From NCBI GenBank assembly GCA_022747635.1, contig JAKTNV010000115.1, positions 1 to 64,000 on the forward strand: DNA of 64,000 nt, read 5' to 3'. The first letter of the stretch is position 1. Every line of letters begins with the position of its first letter. This document shows positions 1 to 12,160 of this stretch, in pieces. The position numbers and the translations under genes are program-made. The DNA comes from Hetaerina americana (lineage: Eukaryota; Arthropoda; Insecta; Odonata; Calopterygidae). The notes beneath the pieces are model-generated. The model searched no databases. It had not been told where the DNA came from and saw nothing but the letters and a program-made list of their open reading frames with translations.

Positions 1-3000
1 GAATGGAAGGATATTTACGAGATTGTACGAACAGATGATACGAGGGGGTTAAAGGTTTTGCAAAGGTTTATTTCTTTTTGAACGTATTGAAATTTAAATG
101 AGAAATGAGAGGAAATACCTATTGATGGGTAAAAATATTTTGCAAATCAGTATTATTATTAAAGATGTGCACTTGTGATAACGCGATTAATGTTGAACGA
201 TCCCCAAGTGTGTCAAAAGACCGAAATATTACAAATATTTTCCGTAGAAATTCACGAGATGGGGAGAGAACTAACAACTATAAAGGCTTAGACCGATACA
301 TGTGATCAGAAAACCGGGATAAAGAATGGAGTGTGTTTTAACGCTGCGCCAAGGGTTATTGAAGTACCTCATTGCTTTCATTTAAAACAGCGTTCGGATA
401 TTTGTATGTAAAACCTCTCCGCATGCGAATTTCAGCCTAATTTCTCAGCATTATTTAGTAGCATCATTCTTTAATGATACATTAATTATATTTTTATTTT
501 CATTGAGTTCTACTCTTTTTACACTCCATTACTTATTCATGAATATTGCTCAATGTCCCATAAGCCCAGATGTTTTCTAAGGGCACATCTACACAATACC
601 TCCCAAGCCGCTGAAAGTTCATGTGTGAGGGGTGTTAGGAAAACCAGTCATACATGCAAATATATTTGTTCACACATGCATTTGAATATACTCGTATATT
701 AGAGAAAACATACAGACGCTCGAGGAGATACACACGTTAATTACTATTAACATCGTGCAATAGTTGGTAATTTTGATTAAATCATTAAATTTTAGTCATT
801 AAATTAATATATGCTTCGATTTTGTTAACTGGTATCGTTCGAGGGAAGAAGGAGTGCTGGAATGGGTAAGTGAACGTCCACCTCTCTTATTTTGTCTTGG
901 TGTCCAAAGATACCAATGTCATTTGATACCATAATAGGTCGCTCGGTGTCGCAAAAAACTCAGATGTCCTGTGGATAATTTTCTCAGTCTATATCTCCTT
1001 AAATATAGAAGCTCCCAACCCAATTTCTCTAACGCACATGTCACGGTTACTCCCTTCTCATAGCAACTTTTAACAAAGCTGGAGTATTATCTCAGAATAT
1101 TTTCCAATGCCTTAATTAATGTTTTCTCCGATGTATCCCAGATACTGGCCCTCACATTCCAAACGTGACTTGACTAAAGCACGGTCCCATCTCTTGCTCT
1201 TTCATTACATGCATCCAACAATGAATTATTTTATTTTTCGCCATTTGTCCTAAATCCTACTCTCTTGAAAATTTATATTCGCTCTGTTGATCCAAGAGTT
1301 CAGGTATTGTGACCCGTAAAATTTAATCCGCGCAAAAGTCAATTTTGACTAGTCCTAGATTAAATTATAGCAGTCCTCAACACCACAAAGGTCGATGAAC
1401 GTTTGAGATGTCACTCGTCTCTCGCCTTAGTGATAATTCACCTTTTTTTTTAAATTAGGTCATCCTTCATTCCGAATACAGATGATTCAGAGGGTTGAAA
1501 TTTAGCGGTCGTGGGACCGTATGGCAAAAGGATTCGCTTCAACGGACGGTTGTGCACGCGTTGAAAAATTATGATCTCCCTTCTATCTCAATATTTAGAA
1601 ACTTGACGCAAACTCTTGGCCAAAAGGCGGTGAGACCGCCACTTTCTAGATTCATAGGTGAGCGAACAGCGAACGGCGAAAGTGATTCAACAATTCTCTG
1701 CGAAATCACTCCTGTCGGGGCGGACCCAACGTTCTGATGCGTCTTCACTTTGTGCAAACCTCGTCCCAAGCTCTCCTCAACTATCTCTATTCCAGAGAAA
1801 CCGGCAGATGTTTCCCGCTCCAGTCAATCTTTTCGGGAAAATCCTCGGACTCACTCGACGGCGAGATGACGACCCTCCACATCGCCGCGAGTGACGAAAC
1901 GCGTTGTTTACTCGACCGCGGACGGAGCGCCCGCTTCTTCCGCCACGCGAGGGAAACGCTATGCGATGAGGAGGCGAACCCCGAAAGTATTATTGTGAAC
2001 AGGGGCCGTGACGTGGACGGAGCGTGGAGAAGGGGATGATAGGAAATCCCGCCCACCCCACCGCGGGGTGAATAATACCACCAGGGGGGGAGGGGAAAGG
2101 AGAGAAATATTTGAGAGGGGATGGGGGGTCTAGGGCTGCCGCGGAGAGGGGTGAAAGAGAGCGCGGAAGGACGAAGGAGGAAAGAGGGGAGACTCTGCTT
2201 CGTGTACCCGAGCGTGAAAAAGTCTTTCACTTGCGGAGCATTGAGTGGATTATAAGATAATGAGATGAGACGAAGGGGGAGGAGGAGGCGACGCAGTCGG
2301 TGAGCGAAAGCAAAAAAGAAATATCTTCAGGGGTCGGAAGTGATCCGAGAAATGATGAATGGGCCGAGAGGCATTTCCTCACTTTTCGACCTCCCTCTCG
2401 CACTTTCCTTACATAATAATTGAAGGATTCTCGCGGACAGGTGATATGGAACGAAAGTGTGCTTCTCCGGTCGACTGCAATGAGTGTTTCCTGCCGATAG
2501 CTGTTAGTACATTGAGGGATTTTGCAACCTTATAACGGACACTGTTCACTGCGATGCCATGCATGAACCCGCGAGCTAAATGACACACTTTAATATAACT
2601 TTAGAAATTATCGAAGGAATCTAATAACTCCAATAACAAAGGAACTTTCTCCAATGTAACAATGCCGTCCAGGCTTCCTGTATCCAGTTAAATGGGAGGT
2701 GGAAAGAAAAGCCGCGAAATCTTACATCTTCTCGGTTTCAGACAATTACGAAATAATCGAATATCGTTAATTTCACAAAGAAGCTTTCTCCAAATCACAC
2801 CGCCATCTAGGCTTACTGAATAGGATGAGAGGGAGTAAGAGAAAGACCATCTAGTCGACTGAAAAGAGCCGCTAAATCTCCTCTTCGAAGCCTGAATGAT
2901 GTACTTGAAATTAATATTTGACAAAGTGAACTTGTACTCGTATTTTCCATAAAAATAAAAAAATTTTCTTATTATCTCACAGGTCACATCTATAATTAAA

Positions 3001-3015
3001 AAAACATTATGAAAT
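1..3015. other. Intergenic, no supported gene; CpG-rich patch at about 1500-2400
   Basis: AT-rich flanks surround a GC- and CpG-rich stretch (for example CGACGGCGAGATGACGACCC at about 1857) followed by a G/A-rich tract. Open frames here are short, lack domains, and overlap on both strands. The patch could be a promoter or 5' exon of a gene outside the window, but nothing confirms this. Confidence 0.4.
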
Positions 3016-3118
3016 TAATCAACCCGATGATCGGTTTGGTAGGTGATGGTTGAATTCACCCAAAATATTAAACCCAAAGGCTTGTGAAATTCACACATCA
3101 TAGAAGGGGGAGCCAAAG
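3016..3118 (-). mobile_element. SINE 3' half, same family
   Basis: ATCAACCCGATGATCGGTTT, GGTAGGTGATGGTTGAATTC and TTGTGAAATTCACACATCAT are the tail and body of the SINE on the minus strand. The tRNA head is missing. Confidence 0.72.
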
Positions 3119-4654
3119 AAGCTAATTTAACAAATAAGCAAACTGAAAACGAATCGTTCACTTTTAAACTACCACATAGTTTATTTGGAGGAAAAATTTT
3201 TCCGAAAGGGGATTCTATGAAAAATCTACACTATGTGCTTAGAAAGATTATGCCTGTACCAGATTATAAACAAAGAGACAATACGTTATGAAATATGACC
3301 ATATTCTATTTGAAAGAAAACGAAAATAGTATTTTCGCTCAGCTAAATAAATTGGTGTAAGTGATCACAACTTCTCCTTCGCCCGCAAATAAGATTGCAC
3401 TGATAAAAATAATGATTGAATGAATGAAATGATTGATGAATGAAAAAGCTCACGGCCATTCTGAAAAAATGGATGGATATAGTTTTTAATACATTTAATT
3501 GGAGCAATGTAAAATTTAAGGATAAGAAAAACATCGTTGTCTTCTCCTGGCATTAAAAATTTGTCAGGATATTTCCTCCATGGAAAAAATACTACCAATA
3601 CGTTTGATACTATCTCCTTAGAAGTAATCGAATCGCAGCTAAAAGCTGGCACATTTAGTGAGTGGAAATGAGGTTTCTCAAGGAATTCTCAGGTAATGAA
3701 AGTTGCAATGCAGGTTGTTTATAACACAAATTACAAACGAAAGTGAGCTACTTGACGTAATTCTTTAAAAAAAAACCAACCGACCTTGTGCATTTCAAAG
3801 GAGTAATCGAGCTAAAAGAACATTCAGAACGAATAAAGTGAAACGTCAATTGCACCTGAAATATAATATGATGCAAGGAAAATACATTAGAATGTTGATT
3901 ATTTTTCCCTTATATTGTGCTTTAAAAGTATAGAATAAATGTAATTACACCATTTCCTAACGTTATCGACAGCTTTCTAAACCAATTAATAGGATCAAAT
4001 CAAGCAATTTGATAATTATTTGCGCCCGATTGAAATCAATTGGTCCAGAATATTTTCATGTCCGCTTGATGTACATACGTTTTAGTGGAACTATTTTCCT
4101 ACTTCTATTCAGTGACCTATACCCTCTTATATTTTTTAGATCTCCTTTACGCGGTGGTTTAAGCTGTCAATCGATCTAATGGATGATAAAAGTATCGAGA
4201 GAAACTGCCTAGTTACAGCGGAGTTGATGAGATTACATCTAATGGATGTCATAGCCTTTAGTTTTAGCATTCCAACTTAAATCATTGTCTCGTAAATCTA
4301 ACAATAAACCATACATAAAATTTTCATTTTCTCAAGGTTTCAAATTTCTTTACTTGTGCCATGATTCTAACCAGAACATACTGACTTGAAACTTCATGCT
4401 AAGTTGAGAAAAAGTATGTCTTTATCAATCGAATTTTATTTGGATTTCGCTAAAAATGCACCCTGGGGAGTTCAAGCGAAAGAGTTATCTTCTTATGATT
4501 TTTTTATTAATCATAGCATTATTAATGGTGGTCTACCGTTTATCGTGCGTAAACTTTGGATGGATACGGACAGAACGTCAGATACATATCTACATTTCCT
4601 AGCCTCGCCTAACAAGACAGAACCTGGCAACCCAAAATACATAAAAACTGTCAT
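3119..4654. other. Intergenic, AT-rich, nothing recognised
   Basis: No coding motif, repeat family or structured element seen between the SINE half and the LINE fragment. Confidence 0.5.
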
Positions 4655-5030
4655 CAAATGCCGAATACTCTCCACCTCTCTTCATTTCGTCCAACTTGCC
4701 TATCCTTTTCCTCTCCCTGCCTACTATTTCTTTGCTTGTTTTTCTCCGTCCATTTGCATTTGCATCCTATCCGCATACTCAAATCCACGCCTACATGTTT
4801 CATCTTGCTTCAGTGCGCAAGTTTCTTCGTCCAACAAAGCCACTCTCATGATCAAATTTTTATCGAGTCCTTTCTTTAGCCGACGTCCCTGTCATCAATT
4901 CCATCCTCCTCTCAGACGTTTCTTTGCCTGACGCAATTTTTTTTGTCTCTAATACGTTCACCCTCCCACCCAATGGCATTTCTGTGGAAATCTTTCCATT
5001 CATTTTTATTCTTCTTACATGCACTTGTCC
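4655..5030 (-). mobile_element. LINE C-terminal fragment
   Basis: The sequence parallels 12400-12640 of the intact LINE: TTTTTCTCCGTCCATTTGCA, then CCTGTCATCAATTCCATCCT versus CCTGTCATCAACTCCCTCCT, and GTTTCTTTGCCTGACGCAAT versus CCTCTTTGCCTAGCGCAATT. It is more diverged than the other copies, so it may belong to a sister family. Confidence 0.6.
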
Positions 5031-5297
5031 ATTTTTTTTATGCGGTACTATTCACAGGTTAGTCTCATTGTTCATGGATTAATAGATATAATAAGGAAAG
5101 ATACATATAATAAGGGAAGATTAAAGTGGCTTCCATATCTAATATGGTTTTCAAATATCTTAGGAGTTGAAGCTTCTTCAAAAAATTAAACATAAAATGC
5201 TCGTTATCAACATGAAGAACAGATTCATATAATTAATCAATTAAAAATAGCAATTTTCCCCATTTTTTTAATTTTTTTTAGTTGAAATTGAAAAATA

Positions 5298-5440
5298 ACT
5301 TGGGTTTCCCACATAGAAATGTTTTATTTACGGCCTAGGTTTCGTTATGGCATAAGGTCTTCAGGTGAAGACCTGAAGATGTTATACCATAACAAAACCT
5401 AGGTCGTAAATAAAAACTTTTCTGTGAGGAAAAGCCAAGT
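5298..5440. repeat. Imperfect foldback of about 140 bp (MITE candidate)
   Basis: Arms of about 65-70 bp pair with few mismatches. The left starts ACTTGGGTTTCCCACATAG and includes TTATTTACGGCCTAGGTTTC. The right ends AGGAAAAGCCAAGT and includes AAAACCTAGGTCGTAAATAA. The centre is GTCTTCAGGTGAAGACC. There is no coding content. No clear target-site duplication is visible. Confidence 0.75.
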
Positions 5441-7630
5441 AAATGCCGAGTTGTTAAGTTTTCAATTTCAATATGAAGGTGGCACCATGGCACGCCAGAA
5501 ACTGTTTTATTTTTTATTGCAGATTTATATAAGATTAGATTCAAGGGTCTACATAAACGGAGGCGTTTTTCACTGCCTTGCTTTTTCAACTGTTTTCTCA
5601 TTTGACTGAATTTCCCACACACATGCATGTAAGATATCAAGAAAGCGAACACTTGGGATTGAGGGAGTGAATTATTGTACGCACAGAATATCTGGAGCAA
5701 TAGGCCGGCAGAATTCCCGGCTTTTTTTCCCGAGTATTCGGGTGGAGTCCCAGTTTTTGGTATAAATTTACAATTTTTCCATAGGCTTAATTTGCAATAC
5801 CATATTTAACCGAGTACCCTAAGGAGAAATTCTCCTTATAATACCGTGGTGAGCAACGGTTTGCCCGTCAATCATGAATCAAAGACGAGATTCTCATACC
5901 ATTGGGAACATGCTGAGTTCGGGTTATTACAGCACGTTTCTGGTAATTAAGGAATTTGGAATGAAATTTAATCGCGAAAATGCGTTTCTGATTGAGAGTC
6001 TTCGAAGGAATGGGAAAAGGGAAGGCGGACAAAAGGCCTTTCAACCTCCGACGATTTTTTTACGATGAGTCATAGTTTCAAAGGCACAGGACCAGAAGTT
6101 TATTAGCGCTCATAAGTAAGGCTTGGGTTTTTTCTTCCAAATCGTTTGAGATTTGTCATACGGGCGTCAATTTAAAGTTTTTCAAGTCTCACTGTTCAAG
6201 CCTCTGTTCCTTATTCCTGCTCTCCTTCTCGCAGATTTGTTTTACGCGGAATAAAACTTATTTAGGGGTAATTTGACTACTTGTAGCCATGCAGGTATGG
6301 TGTGGCTTAGGGGTAATTGCAGAGTAACGGAGTACCTGGGTGCGAAGGGTCTTTGGAGGTAAAGGGCAGAGTTGTGGACTCTGAGATGATGCATTGGTTT
6401 TTCCCGTGTCGTAGGTCATGTGATGAGACCATCTGCGTGAGGTCTCTGTCGAGTATTATTCCAAGAGATTCAATTTTCTCCTTGCGAGGCATGTCATTCA
6501 TGAGTCACGCAGTCTTCTCGCCTTTTCCCCAAAATTCCGTAAGAGGAAATAAATACCATAATTATTCCCGATTTTTTTCCACTACGTGGATTGCGCGTTT
6601 CAACATTTTGTCATGAATAATAGAAAAAAAATACTTTGCGTGATTTACTCTCTCCTGACTTTACTTTGCAATTAAAGCGGGAAACCCGCGCCACGTTAGC
6701 GCGAATTGTAACTCTGCGCCATTGAATACCTTGTACTTGCATCATTATCAGTGACATCAGCATTGGCTATGCACTGTTCAAACAAGCATTGCACAGCAGT
6801 CTCCGTACCATCGGTGCGCCTGAGGACAAACCGATGGCTGAGTCAAGGGAAGAGTTTCGGGGTGTTGGGAACATAATCGACTGTCGTTTTTCAGGCAGCC
6901 TACCTTCTCACTTTGAATGCAATGAGTACGTCGGGGCATTTGAAGGTTGAAAGGATATTTCAACTTCGGTGTTTGAGAAATTCGTTCATTCGCTGAAAAC
7001 GTTCAAAATTTTTCCCCCAATACCTGGTTGGTTGACGAATGCTCTGTTTTCTCCGACTTCTATCAAATTTCTAGTATATTTCTATTTTTCCGACTGAGAG
7101 ATACCTTGAAGAAAGACACTAACTAAGACACACTGATAACTTGTTACCAACAAGTGGAAAAGCTATATAAATCAAACGATGAAAGTAACTGCCGGTATAA
7201 ATTCCGTTACAGGAACTGTGATATTTGAGGTTTAATATTAACTTATTCATGCATTAAATAATGTTAATTTATCATTACAGCGAAAATATTAACAGGCAAA
7301 TAATAATTATCTCCAGGCCACTTCAATGACATTTTTGATATGATATGAATATTCTACCGGAGGAAATAGAGGAAATATCGAGAAACAGTTGAATGAAAAG
7401 ATTGGATAATGGTGAAAAATAGAAGTAAGGATTTCGCGGAAAAGAGAAGAGATATTTAAGGCAGCATGTAAGCTGGTTGAAAGAACGAGAAAATAAAGAA
7501 GAAAATAATGTAAGCCAAACAAAGAGTTTAAACTCAATGGAGTCCACACAAAATGTACAGGTTGTCACAGATTCTTCAAAACATACTTTCAATTGGCAAA
7601 CTCCCCATGAAGATGATATAACGACCATAT
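5441..7630. other. Intergenic, nothing recognised
   Basis: Short spurious frames only. No domain, no LINE or SINE match seen. Confidence 0.5.
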
Positions 7631-7705
7631 GTAAGATTTTTCTTTTAAGATTCGTTATGTAAGATTTTTCTTTTAAGATGCGTTATGTAAGATTTTTCTT
7701 TATAT
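7631..7705. repeat. 28-bp tandem repeat, about 2.7 copies
   Basis: The unit begins GTAAGATTTTTCTTTTAAGA and repeats at 7631, 7659 and 7687 with one mismatch (ATTCG/ATGCG). Confidence 0.9.
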
Positions 7706-7916
7706 AGGCTTTGAATATTTGATATGAATTAAGGAATGTTTTAAATATCAGTCATCTCTAGTCACCACAACTCTTCAGCTCCATAAAAATCATTGACACT
7801 TCTAACCCGAAATAATTACCTCTCCCCAATAGTATACATTATCTCGAAGGTTGATCGCTTATCCTAAGAGCTAGTACACCGTTTAATTTTGCATTAATAT
7901 TATTTATACATATATT

Positions 7917-10575
7917 CTACCGTTTTAGGTAGGTTTGAATAGATTGAGACTATACAATAAGACAACGATATATTTACTTTCCTCTTTAACAAAACACTAC
8001 CTGGTATCAGATCCTACAATAAACTCATCTAATAACCCACATGCTTCCTTCTTCCCTTCATTCCGACCAACATTACTCCTATCTATTACCTACTCCTACC
8101 TTGCTTGCCTAACGTTCTCCTCTCTATCAGTCTTCTATTGCCTATCAAACCGATATTTATCCATCAATCCTGCCTCATTTTGATTTCTCTCAGCAGCCTC
8201 CTCTCTTCCTCCATCACGTCTAGCACTTCCTAGGTCATTTTTCTTTATGTATATTTTACAGTTTCCATCCTCCACCAGACCCACATTTTAAAAACCTCCA
8301 ACCCACTCCATCCTGCTTCAATGATTATGTTTCCGCGCTGTACAAAACCACGCCCCGCAACAATGTTTCAACGATTCTTTTTCTAACATCTCTGCTCAAC
8401 TTCTTCTTCTTAATTCCCTAGAACTTAGATCATTTCCAATCAAATACTTCTAAGATAGGTTAACTGCTCCATCTGCTCTAGTGTATTAACATCTCAATTT
8501 AAATTTTTAACTTCGCCTTCCTCTTTCTCAAAAATCGAATGACCATCGCTTTGTTTACGTTTATTCTCATCTCAAACCTATCGCACAGACTTTCCAACGC
8601 GCTCAGCAATGTTTACAATTCCTTGGCTGGCTGGCAAACTAAAGCTTAATCATTCGCAAACCCAACTGATATATGAAAACTCTACCGACCATCACTGACA
8701 TCTTCAATTATTCCCATACCTCTCTAACCATTTCCTCCGCACATACCTTGAAAAGTGCCGGTAATAGTGGACTCCCATGCTTACCGCTCTTCCTAACACT
8801 ATCCATCTCGAATCTCTGTTATTCGCACCGAGCACTCTGAGACATGTATCCCACGGTACATGTACAGAGACATGTCGCTGATAAGTCTCCTATCCCTCCA
8901 ATCTAATACTCTCGTTTTCTGAAATCCACTCATTAATTTTACCCTAACTAATCTAACAAACGCGTTCTCGAAATCTACGAAACAAACAAATACGTCCTCA
9001 TTTTATTCTATGCTCTTCTCTATCAATGATTTCATTAATGCTATGGCATTAGGTGGGCCTCTCCCCTTCCTGAACCCAAATTGATCATATTCATATACCA
9101 AGTATCCATATGCCCTTCTCTCCATCCTTATATTGATGACCCTGAGTGCCAATTTAGCTGTGTGCAAAATCAACTTATTTCTCTCTATTCCTCACATATG
9201 GCTGCCTCTCCCTTTTTTGGGAAGAGAGCTAAAACTGATCTGGTAACATCTCCCGACCAAATTTTTCCTTCATAAATGTGATAAATTAGTCCATAAAACT
9301 CTTCCTCTCACGTACTCCTGAACCTTTAAGTAGTTCCACGAGAATATTATTTACTACCACGGCCTTATTTAATTTCCATTCCCTAAATGGTCTTAACGCT
9401 ATCAAGTATGCCTGGACCTAAAGTCTCCCCATCTACATCATATTTTCTTTCCATATCTAAGCTTGCTGGCCGAATTCCTTTAACCTTTAGTTTAATATAT
9501 TTTTAACTCTCTCAAAATTTTCCAGGTTCAATTAATAATTTTTCTGCCGTATCTATTGTTGTTTGCGCGTATTTTCCTATCTTACTTCCTGACAGTGTTT
9601 TCACTTTCCTGTGCAATTCACCAATATCGCTCTTCCCTTGTTAAATTTCCCTATCCTCGAACTGGGTCCAACACCACCCTTCTTTCACTCTGTTAGTTTC
9701 CCGCCTCAGTTTATTATTCCACTCTCTGTACCTTCTTCCTTGTATTTTACATTGCATTCCATTTACATTATTCTATTTTATCCTTTCGTTTATCTTCTCA
9801 TTCACTTCGTCCGTAATCCATAGTTTTCTTGTCCTCTTCCATTACTGTGCCCATGGTTTTGCTTACGGCTTTCAATATCCCTCTTTTGATATGTCCTTAT
9901 TTTTCTTCTATTGTTCCCATTCTCCTTTCCTTACTCATAATATTTCCAGTGCCTCTTAATAATCCTTTCTTTTCTTCCGAATAATTGCTTCTGCATTTAA
10001 TTTCCCTACCTCTCCGCCCTGTTTTATCACCTTGAATCTGACGTTATACTTCATTAGTATGAAATCATGGTCTGTATCCGCATTCTCTCCCGTGAATTAA
10101 TCATGCTCTTCCTAAATCTCCGCATAATCACATGAAAATCTAAAGCCAGATATCCTCCAATTTTCCCAGAAATTTTCCATGCATACCTGGGTCTTTTGCG
10201 ATGTCCCAAAACAAAGTGTTCTTTATGATAAAACCCTGTCTATTGCAGAGCTCTATTGTTTTCTCTCCGCGGTCATTCCTTGTTCCTAAACAGCAGCCCC
10301 TTACCACACTACCCTCTCTTCCTTCACTCATCGTCGTGTTCCAAACTCCCATCACTACCAGATGTTTCTTTCTAGGAACACGCACAATTATGTCCTCTAA
10401 GTGATCGTATACCCTATCGAATTCTTCCTCCTTTTGATGGCTTTGTAGTATTTATATTTAACGTGAACAATGACTAAGTTCGTTGGTTCCGCTTTTACTT
10501 CTACTCATAATATCTTTCAGTTGCTTGCTCCATTTTACCTACGTTCATCCTGCCTTTTTGTGCAATATTATGGTA
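7917..10575 (-). mobile_element. Decayed copy of the RTE-type LINE, 5'-truncated
   Basis: It runs parallel to the intact element from its 3' end (CTACCGTTTTAGGTAGG versus CTACCGGTTAAGGTAGG) back into the endonuclease region. Recognisable pieces on the minus strand include HLVVMGVWNTTMSEGREG (about 10310-10370) and GTRNDRGEKTIELCNRQG (about 10230-10290). Many stops and frameshifts make it non-functional. Antisense traces of the FADD region lie near 8640-8690. Confidence 0.85.
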
Positions 10576-12066
<1,491 letters not shown>

Positions 12067-12160
12067 GTAATCTACCGGTTAAGGTAGGTTTTTGGACGGA
12101 CACAACTACCAAACAAATATTTTATTACTCCTAACAAAACACAAAATCCATCATCCTACT

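Noticed and set aside
1737..2230. Overlapping frames of 100-147 codons on both strands
   Set aside because: GC-rich composition keeps frames open; no domain, low-complexity translation, no splice-supported model.
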